Below, piece after piece: positions 32,741 to 40,887 of a DNA stretch of 64,000 nucleotides. How positions within the stretch are numbered: position 1 is the stretch's first letter; every line of letters begins with the position of its first letter. The position numbers and the translations under genes were made by a program. Source of the stretch: Actinoplanes sp. TBRC 11911 (GTDB lineage: Bacteria > Actinomycetota > Actinomycetes > Mycobacteriales > Micromonosporaceae); contig NZ_JABBNC010000047.1 of NCBI RefSeq assembly GCF_012933445.1, positions 1 through 64,000 of the forward strand. Direction: 5' to 3'. The notes beneath the pieces were generated by a model. That model was not told the DNA's origin. It ran no database searches and saw nothing but the letters and a program-made list of their open reading frames with translations.

Positions 32741-33361
32741 TCAGACGGGCGGCGGCACCGGCCGCTCCATGAACGGCCCCACGTTGTACGTGGCCAGCTG
32801 CCAGCCCCGCTTGTCGTCATGGGTCAGCTCGATCCAATGACAGTTCTGCAGCGCCCGCAGCGTCCGCAACTGCTCCGTCGGCCAGCCCAGCAGATGCCCG
32901 ACCCCTTGCCGCGCCGCCGCCCCGTGCGTCGCCACCACCACGGTGCCGCCCTCGGCGGCGGCGTCGAGCAGCGCCTCCGCGACCCTCTTACCGAGGTCGT
33001 CGAGGCTCTCGACGTCGCCACCGGGATCCTTCCCAGCGGTCCACCGCGCGTGTTCCTCCGGGAAGCGCTGCGACACCTCGGGCATCGTCAGGCCCTGCCA
33101 CGCGCCGAAGTACCGCTCGCGTAACCGGTCGTCCTCCCGGATCGCGAGCCCGGTGAGCGCCCCGAGTGCGGCCGCCGTCTCGGCGGCCCGGCGTAGGTCG
33201 CTGGAGACGATGGCGTCGGGTTTCCGCTTGACCAGCAGCTCGGCGGCCTCGAGAGCCTGCTCCCGACCGAGAGCGTTGAGCGGCACGTCGGTCTGCCCCT
33301 GGACGCGACTGCCCGCGTTCCAGTCGGTGTTCCCGTGCCGCCAGACGATCAGGCGCTTCAC
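32741..33361 (-). CDS. Histidine phosphatase family protein (phosphoglycerate mutase-like)
   Basis: This 206-residue protein has the catalytic RHG motif in VWRHGNTDWN (about residues 7-16), a phosphohistidine-forming site, with the second histidine in VVVATHGAAAR (about 155). The tracts LSALGRQA-type (here LNALGREQALEAAELL) and SSDLRRAAETA are typical. Substrates in this family range from 3-phosphoglycerate to nucleotide and sugar phosphates. Its position directly after rsfS in actinobacteria is conserved, and some neighbours in this slot dephosphorylate glucosyl-3-phosphoglycerate. GTG 33361 overlaps the rsfS stop as GTGA. Confidence 0.9.
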   Translation of the reverse strand: MKRLIVWRHGNTDWNAGSRVQGQTDVPLNALGREQALEAAELLVKRKPDAIVSSDLRRAAETAAALGALTGLAIREDDRLRERYFGAWQGLTMPEVSQRFPEEHARWTAGKDPGGDVESLDDLGKRVAEALLDAAAEGGTVVVATHGAAARQGVGHLLGWPTEQLRTLRALQNCHWIELTHDDKRGWQLATYNVGPFMERPVPPPV

Positions 33362-33747
33362 GACGCGTCCGCGTCCACCATGTCGCGGTCGACGAACGGG
33401 ATCATCGGGCAGTCCTTCCACAGCTTGTCGAGGGCGTAGAACTCGCGCTCCTCGGTGTGCTGGATGTGGACCACGATGTCGACATAGTCGAGGAGCACCC
33501 ACCGGCCTTGGCGCTCACCCTCACGACGGACGGGTTTCGCCTTCTCCGGGAGATTGACCAGGGCTTCCTCGACGGCGTCGACAACGGCTGCGACCTGCCG
33601 TTCGTTGCTCGCCGACGCGATCACGAACGCGTCGGTGATATAGAGCTGCTCGGCGACGTCGATAACGACGATGTCCTGCGCCTTCTTGTCGGCTGCGGCC
33701 TGGGCGGCCGCCAGCGCGAGCTCAAGAGCGCGTTCGGTAACGGGCAA
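33358..33747 (-). CDS. rsfS: Ribosomal silencing factor RsfS
   Basis: This 129-residue protein has the conserved RsfS/Iojap features: DIVVIDVAEQLYITDAFVIAS, SNERQVAAVVDAVEEAL, GRWVLLDYVDIVVHIQHTEEREFY (key part LLDYVDIVVH) and LDKLWKDCP. RsfS binds ribosomal protein L14 on the 50S subunit and prevents 30S joining during starvation. The start appears to be TTG at 33747 with GAGGGG about 8 bases upstream. It lies between nadD and the phosphatase gene in the conserved order. Confidence 0.96.
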   Translation of the reverse strand: MPVTERALELALAAAQAAADKKAQDIVVIDVAEQLYITDAFVIASASNERQVAAVVDAVEEALVNLPEKAKPVRREGERQGRWVLLDYVDIVVHIQHTEEREFYALDKLWKDCPMIPFVDRDMVDADAS

Positions 33748-33786
33748 GAGTTTCCCCTCGGTCGGCTTCCTGGTGCTTCAAGCCTC

Positions 33787-34392
33787 TCACACGGGTGTGA
33801 CAATTCCCGACCCCCGATAGAGCCCCCGTTTGGCGATGTATTGCACGACACCATCCGGAACCAGGTACCAGACTGGCTTGCCGTCACCGACCCGTTGGCG
33901 GCAGGCCGTCGACGAGATGGCCATGGCCGGCACCTCCACGAGGGTGACCGTATCGGCCGGAAGGTGATCGTCGGTGAGGTCGAAGCCCGGCCGGGTAACC
34001 CCGACGAAGTGCGCGATGGACAGCATCTCTAACGCGTCTTTCCAGCTCAGAATGCGGGAAAGGGCGTCCGCCCCGGTGATGAAGTACAGCGACGCGTCGG
34101 CACCGTAGACCGCTCGCATGTCACGCAACGTGTCGATCGTGTAGGTGGGGCCGTCCCGGTCGATGTCGGCCCGCGAGACGTGGAAGCGCGGATTAGACGC
34201 GGTCGCGATCACCGTCATGAGGTAGCGGTCCTCGGCCGGCGACACACGGCCTTTCTCGTACGGCTGACCGGTGGGCACGAACACGACCTCGTCCAGGTCG
34301 AAGCGCGCCTGCACCTCGCTGGCCGCGACCAGGTGCCCGTGGTGGATGGGATCGAAGGTCCCGCCCATGATCCCGATACGACGCCCAGACAT
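33787..34392 (-). CDS. nadD: Nicotinate-nucleotide adenylyltransferase
   Basis: This 201-residue protein has the nucleotidyltransferase signature GIMGGTFDPIHHGHL (key histidines in the HxGH motif, about residues 16-20) and the ISSTACRQRV motif near the C-terminus for phosphate binding. It transfers AMP from ATP to nicotinate mononucleotide to form deamido-NAD in NAD synthesis. The ATG at 34392 fits the family start. It is followed by rsfS 39 bp downstream, the standard arrangement. Confidence 0.96.
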   Translation of the reverse strand: MSGRRIGIMGGTFDPIHHGHLVAASEVQARFDLDEVVFVPTGQPYEKGRVSPAEDRYLMTVIATASNPRFHVSRADIDRDGPTYTIDTLRDMRAVYGADASLYFITGADALSRILSWKDALEMLSIAHFVGVTRPGFDLTDDHLPADTVTLVEVPAMAISSTACRQRVGDGKPVWYLVPDGVVQYIAKRGLYRGSGIVTPV

Positions 34393-34406
34393 TCGTGAAA
34401 TATAGA

Positions 34407-35120
34407 TCAAGACGATGGCGAAGCGGGCAGCAGCACCGTCACGGTCGTCCCGGCGCCGAGCGATGACTCGATGCCGATCTCTCCACCAGCTTGCATGACG
34501 ATCCCGTACGCCATGGCCAAGCCGAATCCGGAGCCCCCGATCGAGGCGAACGGCTCGAACGCGCGCTCTACCTCGGAGACGGTCAAGTCCTTGCCGGGGT
34601 CGGTGGCCTGAAGCGAAACCCGGTCACCGTCACGACCCGTCGACATCATCACGGGCCCGCCAAAACTTTCCACGATATTTCCGATTAATCGGGCAAGCTG
34701 CGCGGGATCGCCAACCACCAGCGGAAGGTCAGCCCCCGGCCGAAACTCAACCCCGGCAGGCTCGCCCAACCCGGCAGACAAGGCCGACCCGACCGACTCA
34801 CCGACCCCGCCAGCCACACCCGACATTTCCGGCAACGACGAAGCGATCAACGCATTCAGATCGACCGCCAACGGCTGCACCACCGACCGCGACGCGAACG
34901 CCAGCAACTGCTGCGTCAAATTCGTGCCACGCGCCGTAGCCTGCACAATCTGCTGCGCATCCGCCGCAATGCTGGACATATCCGGCGTCGGTGACGACGC
35001 CTCTTCCACCACGAAGTTCGCGTAATTCACGATCACGCCGAGCATGTTGTTGAAGTCGTGCGCGACCTTGCCCGCGAGCCGCCCCAGGCTCTCCATGTGT
35101 TCGGCTCGCGAGTCAGGCAT
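34407..35120 (-). CDS. Histidine kinase-like protein with degenerate ATP-binding box
   Basis: This 237-residue cytosolic protein starts almost directly at a dimerisation/phospho-acceptor helix with the H-box KVAHDFNNMLGVIVN (His at about 20). A HATPase-type domain follows. The F and G2 boxes are recognisable (AFEPFASIGGSGFGLAMAYGIV, key parts FEPF and GFGLAM), but the DxGxG G1 box reads DPGKDL and the N-box is poor. There is no sensor or receiver domain and no response regulator beside it. Kinase activity is doubtful; it could be a phosphotransfer or scaffold protein. ATG at 35120, upstream of nadD with 14 bp between. Confidence 0.75.
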   Translation of the reverse strand: MPDSRAEHMESLGRLAGKVAHDFNNMLGVIVNYANFVVEEASSPTPDMSSIAADAQQIVQATARGTNLTQQLLAFASRSVVQPLAVDLNALIASSLPEMSGVAGGVGESVGSALSAGLGEPAGVEFRPGADLPLVVGDPAQLARLIGNIVESFGGPVMMSTGRDGDRVSLQATDPGKDLTVSEVERAFEPFASIGGSGFGLAMAYGIVMQAGGEIGIESSLGAGTTVTVLLPASPSS

Positions 35121-35154
35121 CCCCCCACGGTATCGGCAGATACCGCCCCAAAAG

Positions 35155-37662
35155 TCAGAAACGCGCGTTCAACGCCCGCCGCAGATCGTCATCGGCGTCC
35201 AGCACGACACGCCGCAGAATCGGATCAAGATCATCACGGGCGAGCAGCGAGGCGGCCAACTCGCGCGTCGACGGCTCCACCACCACGTCCGGATACGCCC
35301 AGGCGGCCGTCCGCTCCGCGCTCATCCCACTCCGGATCCGCATCATCCCCGGCATCTCCGCGAAGTACCGGGGAACATACGACTGAAGCAGATCAAGCTG
35401 CTCCGGCTGCCAGAACCCATTGGCCGTCAGCTCGGCCAGCCGGTTCGACAGCGACGCGTCCCCGACGATGGCCGACCACGCCTGCTCCTTGGCCGCAGCC
35501 GTTGGCACCGCCGCGCGGCATCGCGCCGCCCACTGCTCCCCGGTAGCACTGCGGTCGCGCGCGAACTCAGCGTCGATCTCCGGGAGGCCGACAGCCCCGA
35601 GCACAGCGAGTCGATACATGATCAGCCACCGCAGGTCGTCATCGATCGCCAGCCCGGATGGCACGTCCACGCCGTCCAACCACCCTTGGATCCGGCTCGT
35701 GTCGACGGTCGACCCGATCAGCCCGCGCGCCGCCGCGAGCTGCCGCGACCCACCCGGCTCGCACGCCGTGAGCAGCCGGTCGGTCGCCTGCGCCACCAGC
35801 TCGAGGGCGGCCGGCCGCGTCGCCGGCGAGGAGTAGCGATCGACCAGCCCGCGGGTCGCCCGCAGGACGTCCTCGATCACGATCACCTCGGTCTCCACCG
35901 GCAGCGCGGTGAGCACCATCGTGACCAGCTCGGCCACCGGACGCTCGCCGTCCACCACCCCGTCCAGCGTCGCCGCCCACAGCACCGCCCGGGCCAGCGA
36001 GTCGTCGAGCAGTGGCAGCATGGTCGGGACCGCCGCGTTCGAGTCGGCGTCTAGCCTGATCTTGGCGTACGTAAGGTCGCCGTCGTTGAGCAGCACCATG
36101 TCGGCCACCCGCTCGCCGGCCAGCTCGGTGATCACGGTGCGGCCGGCCGGCAGCACGTCCGCCTCGATCCGCTTGCGCCGCACCACGGAGCCGTCCGGGG
36201 TCCGGTCGAACAGGCCGATCCCGATCTTGTGGGGGCGCAGCGTCGGGTAGTCCGCGGGCGCCGTCTGCAGCACCGCCACCTCGCCGTACTTGTCCCCGTC
36301 GCGGGTGATCTCGGTGCGCAGCGTGTTGATCTGAGCGCGCCGCAGCCACACGTCCGCCCAGCCGGACAGATCCCGTCCGCTGGCCGCCGCGAACGCGCCC
36401 AGCAGGTCGGCGAGCGTCGCGTTGCCGTACTCGTGGGCCGCGAAGTGCGCGTTGATGCCGGACCGGAACGCGTGGTCCCCGATCCACGCCACGAGCTGCC
36501 GGAGGACGGCGGCCCCCTTGGCGTACGAGATGCCGTCGAAGTTCAGCAGCGCCTGATCGGTGTCGCTCACCGAGGCGGGGGCGACGGGGTGGGTCGAGGG
36601 GTGCTGGTCGGCGCGCAGGCCCCACGCCTTGCGCTGCATCGCGAACGTCGTCCACGTATCCGGGAAGCGGGTCGCCTCGGCGGTGATCCGGCTGCCCATG
36701 TACTCGGCGAACGACTCGTTCAGCCACAGGTCGTCCCACCACGCCATGGTGACCAGGTCGCCGAACCACATGTGCGCCATCTCGTGCGCCATCGTGTTGG
36801 CCCGGCGCTCCCGCTCGCTCTCGGTCACCGCGGACCGGAAGATCATCTCGTCGCGGAACACGACCAGGCCGGGATACTCCATGGCGCCGAAGTTGAATTC
36901 GGGAGCGAAGGCCTGCTGGTAGTGGCCGAACGGGTACCGGATCTCGAAAATCTCGTGGTACCGGTCCAGGCACTGCTTGGTGATCGTGAAGATCTCCTCG
37001 GCGTCCGCGTCCAGGTACTCGGCGAGCGCCTTGCGGGCGTACAGGGCCAGCGGAATGCCGTCATGCTCGTCGGTGACCGAGTGGTAGGGCCCGGCGATCA
37101 GCGAAGCCAGATAGGTCGAGATCGGCTTGGTCGGCGCGAACTCCCAGCGGCCGTCCTTGTTGGCCACCACCGGCCCGTTCGCCGCCACCAGCCAGCCGGC
37201 CGGCGCGGTCACCGCCACCCGGAACGACGCCTTGAGGTCGGGCTGGTCGAAGCTGGGCAGGATGCGACCCGCATTGTTGATGAACATGTGCTGGTAGAGA
37301 TACGTCTCACCGTCCTGCGGGTCGACGTAGCGGTGCAGCCCCTCGCCGGTGTTCGAATACCGCATCGTGGCGTCCACCAGCAGCTCGTTCATCTCGGCCA
37401 GGCCGTCGAGTGCTAAGCGCCCCGAGCCGATCGCCGCCGCCTCGACAACCGTCCCGTTCAGCGTGATCGACGCGACCTCGACCGGCTCGAACTCCAGGAA
37501 CGTCGCCGCACCCGGCTGAGCCGAGAACCGCACCGCCGTCCGGGAACGAAACGTGTCACCGTCCCCGGTCACGTCGAGGTCGACCTCGTATTCGTGGACT
37601 TGGATGGTCGCGGCCCGGGTGATCGCCTCGGCGCGAGTCAAGGTCGGCATGTCGAACATCAT
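35155..37662 (-). CDS. pepN: M1 family aminopeptidase N
   Basis: This 835-residue zinc aminopeptidase has the HExxH-18-E site HEMAHMWFG (His293, Glu294, His297) with Glu316 in NESFAEYMG. The N-terminal beta domain starts ATIQVHEYEVDLDVT, and an ERAP1-like helical C-terminal domain follows. The exopeptidase motif, usually GAMEN, reads GAMEY at about 259-263, an odd substitution at the residue that contacts the substrate backbone. ATG 37662 is preferred because AGGA lies about 7 bases upstream; nearby ATG codons at 37659 and 37650 are alternatives. It is divergent from trpS and shares its upstream region. Confidence 0.93.
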   Translation of the reverse strand: MMFDMPTLTRAEAITRAATIQVHEYEVDLDVTGDGDTFRSRTAVRFSAQPGAATFLEFEPVEVASITLNGTVVEAAAIGSGRLALDGLAEMNELLVDATMRYSNTGEGLHRYVDPQDGETYLYQHMFINNAGRILPSFDQPDLKASFRVAVTAPAGWLVAANGPVVANKDGRWEFAPTKPISTYLASLIAGPYHSVTDEHDGIPLALYARKALAEYLDADAEEIFTITKQCLDRYHEIFEIRYPFGHYQQAFAPEFNFGAMEYPGLVVFRDEMIFRSAVTESERERRANTMAHEMAHMWFGDLVTMAWWDDLWLNESFAEYMGSRITAEATRFPDTWTTFAMQRKAWGLRADQHPSTHPVAPASVSDTDQALLNFDGISYAKGAAVLRQLVAWIGDHAFRSGINAHFAAHEYGNATLADLLGAFAAASGRDLSGWADVWLRRAQINTLRTEITRDGDKYGEVAVLQTAPADYPTLRPHKIGIGLFDRTPDGSVVRRKRIEADVLPAGRTVITELAGERVADMVLLNDGDLTYAKIRLDADSNAAVPTMLPLLDDSLARAVLWAATLDGVVDGERPVAELVTMVLTALPVETEVIVIEDVLRATRGLVDRYSSPATRPAALELVAQATDRLLTACEPGGSRQLAAARGLIGSTVDTSRIQGWLDGVDVPSGLAIDDDLRWLIMYRLAVLGAVGLPEIDAEFARDRSATGEQWAARCRAAVPTAAAKEQAWSAIVGDASLSNRLAELTANGFWQPEQLDLLQSYVPRYFAEMPGMMRIRSGMSAERTAAWAYPDVVVEPSTRELAASLLARDDLDPILRRVVLDADDDLRRALNARF

Positions 37663-37678
37663 GCCGGTTTCCTGGCAG

Positions 37679-37706
37679 TTGGCGTACGGTACCCCGCTGC
37701 TATCAT
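37679..37706 (+). promoter_or_regulatory. Promoter of the trpS leader transcript
   Basis: TTGGCG (37679-37684), a 16-bp spacer and TATCAT (37701-37706) form a plausible promoter. A start site 8 bases past the -10 box falls on the GTG of the leader peptide, which suggests a leaderless message. Hexamers are seen; the start site is inferred. Confidence 0.6.
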
Positions 37707-37713
37707 CTGTGAC

Positions 37714-37749
37714 GTGCGCACACTGACCAACAACTGGTGGCTGCCCTGA
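37714..37749 (+). CDS. Leader peptide with tandem Trp codons (trpS attenuator)
   Basis: An 11-codon open frame, GTG CGC ACA CTG ACC AAC AAC TGG TGG CTG CCC followed by TGA, encodes MRTLTNNWWLP. Two adjacent Trp codons in such a short frame, placed between a promoter and a hairpin-T-tract in front of trpS, are the hallmark of ribosome-mediated attenuation: stalling at TGG-TGG when charged tRNA-Trp is low would favour the antiterminator. It probably has no role as a peptide product. It lacks a ribosome-binding site if transcription starts at the GTG. Confidence 0.85.
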   Translation: MRTLTNNWWLP

Positions 37750-37751
37750 CC

Positions 37752-37795
37752 GGCGGTTGACCAAGCATGGCCGCCTTCTCTGGGCGGCCTTTTTT
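37752..37795 (+). terminator. Attenuator: alternative hairpins upstream of trpS
   Basis: GGCCGCC (37769-37775) and GGCGGCC (37783-37789) form a 7-bp stem with a 7-nt loop, followed by six T residues, a textbook intrinsic terminator. The segment GGCGG (37752-37756), just after the leader stop, can instead pair with CCGCC (37771-37775) and disrupt the terminator. This gives the classical 2:3 versus 3:4 switch. trpS starts 42 bp downstream. Confidence 0.85.
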
Positions 37796-37836
37796 CTCTC
37801 CCGGGGACGGCGTCCACCCCCTACAGAGGAGAGAAA

Positions 37837-38802
37837 ATGACCCGCCGACTCACCGGCTTTCAGCCCACCGGGCGTCTGCACCTCGGCAACCTGCTCGGCG
37901 CGATGCTCCCGCTCGTCGACGACCAGGCGAGCACCGAGTCGATCGCCATGATCGCGGACCTGCACGCGATGACCATGGACCACGACCCTTCCCAGGTACG
38001 CTCCGCCACGCTCGAAGTGGCTGCCGTGCTACTCGCCGCCGGGGTCGACCCGGACCGCACCCCGATCATCGCGAACTCCCAGGTCCCGGAGCACACCGAA
38101 CTGCACTACCTGCTGGAGTGCGTGGCCGGCTTCGGCGAGGCCGCCCGCATGATCCAGTTCAAGGAGAAGTCGGCCGGCGATCGTCCGGTGCGGCTCAGCC
38201 TGCTCACCTACCCGGTGCTGATGGCCGCCGACATCCTGGTGCACGACGCCGGGCAGGTGCCCGTCGGCGACGACCAGAACCAGCACCTGGAGCTGGCCCG
38301 CGCGCTCGCGACCAGGTTCAACGGCCGCTACGGCGAGACCTTCACGGTCCCGGACGGGGTCCGGCCGGAGTCCGCCGCCCGGATCATGGATCTGGCCGAC
38401 CCGACCCGCAAGATGAGCAAGAGCACGCCGTCGGCGGCCGGCCGGATCGGGCTGCTGGACCCGCCCGAGCTGATCCGCAAGACGATCTCGCGGGCCGTCA
38501 CCGACACCGTCGGCGTGGTCCGCGACGATCCACAGAACCAGCCGGGTGTCAGCAACCTGCTGGGCATCCTGCGCGCCTGCACCGGTAAGGAGCCGGGCGA
38601 TTTCACCTCGTACGGCGCGTTGAAGGCCGAGGTCACCGACGCGGTCGAGGCGTTGCTCGCGCCGATCCGGACGCGTTACGCCGAGCTCGCCGACGACCCC
38701 GCGTACATCCGTCAGATCCTGGCGGAGGGCAAGGCCCGGGTGCGTCCCCGGGCCCAGGCCACCGTACGGCGTACCCGCGCGGCGATCGGGCTACTGGACT
38801 AG
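37837..38802 (+). CDS. trpS: Tryptophanyl-tRNA synthetase
   Basis: This 321-residue class I synthetase has the HIGH-type motif in GFQPTGRLHLGNLLGAM and the KMSKS motif in PTRKMSKSTPS (about 193-203). It charges tRNA-Trp with tryptophan. The ATG at 37837 follows AGGAGAG at good spacing. Expression is controlled by the upstream Trp-Trp leader and attenuator. Actinomycetes can carry a second, auxiliary TrpRS resistant to indolmycin. In Streptomyces coelicolor the auxiliary gene is known to be attenuated in this way, so this copy may be the auxiliary type. That is inference. Its 3' end overlaps the convergent acetyltransferase gene by 12 bp. Confidence 0.96.
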   Translation: MTRRLTGFQPTGRLHLGNLLGAMLPLVDDQASTESIAMIADLHAMTMDHDPSQVRSATLEVAAVLLAAGVDPDRTPIIANSQVPEHTELHYLLECVAGFGEAARMIQFKEKSAGDRPVRLSLLTYPVLMAADILVHDAGQVPVGDDQNQHLELARALATRFNGRYGETFTVPDGVRPESAARIMDLADPTRKMSKSTPSAAGRIGLLDPPELIRKTISRAVTDTVGVVRDDPQNQPGVSNLLGILRACTGKEPGDFTSYGALKAEVTDAVEALLAPIRTRYAELADDPAYIRQILAEGKARVRPRAQATVRRTRAAIGLLD

Positions 38803-39243
38803 AGCCGCGAGCCGCTTCTCGAAGCACACGCTGTACGGGTTCCCGACGTACTCGCCGTACACCGGGATCTGGTGGTAGCCCGACGACTGGTAGAGGGCGA
38901 TCGCCGCGGGCAGGTAGCTGCCGGTCTCCAGCCGGATGACCGGCCGGTCCGCGGCGAGCGCCTCCTCCTCGATCGCGACGATCATCTGGCGCGCGATGCC
39001 GCGGTTGCGAAACGCCGGCCGCACGTACATACGCCGGAGCTCGGCCACCCCGTCCGCGACGGGCTGCCAGGCCCCGCACGCCACCGCCCGTTCATCTACG
39101 ACGGCCACCAAATACGCAACGTCACCGGTCGGTGCGAATAGCGCAGTCGTCAGAGCCGGGTCGAATGCTCGCACCTCGCGCTGCTGAGCAGCGACCAAAG
39201 CGGCCAGTTCCGGGTCCAGGGCGGGGCGGGATTCGATCCTCAC
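38791..39243 (-). CDS. GNAT family N-acetyltransferase
   Basis: This protein of about 150 residues has a clear GNAT core: acetyl-CoA binding RMYVRPAFRNRGIARQMIVAIEEEAL (key part RNRGIARQM), then LETGSYLPAAIALYQSSGYHQIPVYGEY. The last motif resembles that of the small amino-acid and antibiotic acetyltransferases. Start is uncertain: GTG at 39243 gives VRIESRPALDP; a TTG at 39261 is in frame. No strong ribosome-binding site is seen. The gene is convergent with trpS, and its stop lies within the trpS 3' end. The substrate is unknown. Confidence 0.85.
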   Translation of the reverse strand: MRIESRPALDPELAALVAAQQREVRAFDPALTTALFAPTGDVAYLVAVVDERAVACGAWQPVADGVAELRRMYVRPAFRNRGIARQMIVAIEEEALAADRPVIRLETGSYLPAAIALYQSSGYHQIPVYGEYVGNPYSVCFEKRLAALVQ

Positions 39244-39300
39244 GGGGGTGACTCTATGCAACCATCCTTTCCGGACGGTTGCGAACGGCTGACTTACGCC

Positions 39301-40806
39301 CTATTCGCCGGTGTCGTCCTCATCATCTTCTTCGGTCACCAGCACCGGCCGTTGCGCCGCCGCCACGCTGCTGACCGTGCCGTCCGCGGACATGTGCAGC
39401 AGCTCGTCGTCGGAGCGCACCCGGCGGGCCTTGCGCGCGGCGAGTCGCTGCGCGGCGGTCTGCCGGCCGGTCGGCTCCTCCAGGCGGGCGTCGGTGCCGC
39501 GCGGACCCGAGACGTAGTCCCCGGCGTTCGGCTGGTAGTTGAACTCGCGGTCGCCGATGCGCACCGGGTCACCGGGCTCGGCGCCCTTCTTCCCGATGGC
39601 CGCCTCGACCCCGAGCCGCTCCAGCCGGTCGGACAGGAAGCCGACCGCCTCGTCGTTGTCGAAGTTCGTCTGCCGCACCCAGCGCTCGACGCGCGCGCCG
39701 TGCACCACGTAGACGCCGTCCTCGTCCTGCTCGATCGTGAAGCCGGTGTCGTCGACCGCGCGCGGCCGCACGATGGCTCGCGTCGGCTCCCGCACCGGCT
39801 GAGCGAGGCGATGCTCCTCGACCGTCTTGGCCAGCGCGAAGATCAGCTCCTTGAGCCCTTCCCGGGTGACCGCGCTGACCTCGAACACCAGGTAGCCGCG
39901 GGCCTGCAGGTCGGGCCGCACGATGTCGGCGAGATCCCGCCCGTCCGGAATGTCGATCTTGTTCAGCACGACCAGCCGGGGACGATCTTCCAGGCCCCCG
40001 TACGCCGCCAGTTCGGCCTCAATCGCATCGAGGTCCGCCAGCGGGTCCCGGTCGATCTCCGGCGTCGCCGCGTCCAGCACGTGGACCAGCACCGACGTGC
40101 GCTCGATGTGCCGCAGGAACTGCATGCCGAGACCCTTGCCGGTGGCCGCGCCCGGGATCAGCCCCGGCACGTCGGCGACCGTGAACGTCTGCTCCCCCGC
40201 CTGCACCACGCCGAGGTTCGGCACCAGGGTGGTGAACGGGTAGTCGGCGATCTTCGGCTTGGCCGCGGACATCACCGAGATCAGCGACGACTTGCCGGCG
40301 CTGGGGAACCCGACCAGGCCCACGTCGGCGACGCTCTTCAGCTCGAGGACGACCTCGAGATGGTCGCCCGGCTCGCCCAGCTCGGCGAAGCCCGGCACCT
40401 TACGCCGCGTGTTCGCCAGCGAGGCGTTGCCCCGCCCGCCGCGGCCGCCCTGCGCCACCTCGAACGTGGTGCCGGCGCCGACCATGTCGGCCAGCACCTC
40501 ACCGTCCGGGGTCTGCACCACGGTCCCGTCCGGCACCTGGACGACCAGGTCCTTGCCGTTCGCGCCGTCCCTGTTCCCGCCCGCGCCACCGACGCCGTTG
40601 GACGCCTTGACGTGCGGGTGGAAGTGGAAGTCGAGCAGCGTGTGCAGCTGCGGGTCGACGACCAGCGTGATGCCGCCGCCGTTCCCGCCGTTGCCGCCGT
40701 CCGGACCGCCCAGCGGCTTGAACTTCTCCCGGCGTACCGAGACACAGCCGTGCCCGCCGTCACCCGCCGAAAGGTGCAGCGCGACGCGGTCGACGAACGT
40801 GGTCAC
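39301..40806 (-). CDS. obgE: GTPase ObgE/CgtA
   Basis: This 501-residue GTPase has the glycine-rich Obg fold (about 1-160, with GGPDGGNGGNGGGI and GGRGGRGNASL), then the G domain: GFPSAGKSSLISVMS (P-loop), DVPGLIPGA, NKIDIPDG. An OCT domain and an acidic C-terminal tail (TEEDDEDDTGE) follow. Obg proteins act in late 50S assembly and stress response. Start is GTG at 40806. A terminator lies between rpmA and obgE, so obgE may rely on readthrough or its own promoter. The gene order rplU-rpmA-obgE is conserved. Confidence 0.97.
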   Translation of the reverse strand: MTTFVDRVALHLSAGDGGHGCVSVRREKFKPLGGPDGGNGGNGGGITLVVDPQLHTLLDFHFHPHVKASNGVGGAGGNRDGANGKDLVVQVPDGTVVQTPDGEVLADMVGAGTTFEVAQGGRGGRGNASLANTRRKVPGFAELGEPGDHLEVVLELKSVADVGLVGFPSAGKSSLISVMSAAKPKIADYPFTTLVPNLGVVQAGEQTFTVADVPGLIPGAATGKGLGMQFLRHIERTSVLVHVLDAATPEIDRDPLADLDAIEAELAAYGGLEDRPRLVVLNKIDIPDGRDLADIVRPDLQARGYLVFEVSAVTREGLKELIFALAKTVEEHRLAQPVREPTRAIVRPRAVDDTGFTIEQDEDGVYVVHGARVERWVRQTNFDNDEAVGFLSDRLERLGVEAAIGKKGAEPGDPVRIGDREFNYQPNAGDYVSGPRGTDARLEEPTGRQTAAQRLAARKARRVRSDDELLHMSADGTVSSVAAAQRPVLVTEEDDEDDTGE

Positions 40807-40820
40807 AGCTCAACTCTCCC

Positions 40821-40866
40821 CTAAAACAAAAACGGGCCTCGGACCCCTGAGAGGTCCTCGGCCCGT
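40821..40866 (-). terminator. Rho-independent terminator after rpmA
   Basis: On the minus strand ACGGGCC-type arms (40832-40838 and 40860-40866) enclose an inner GGACC/GGTCC stem, with a T-rich tail of TTTTTGTTTT. It lies between the rpmA stop and the obgE start. Confidence 0.8.
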
Positions 40867-40887
40867 TCGAGAACTACAACGCGAAAG

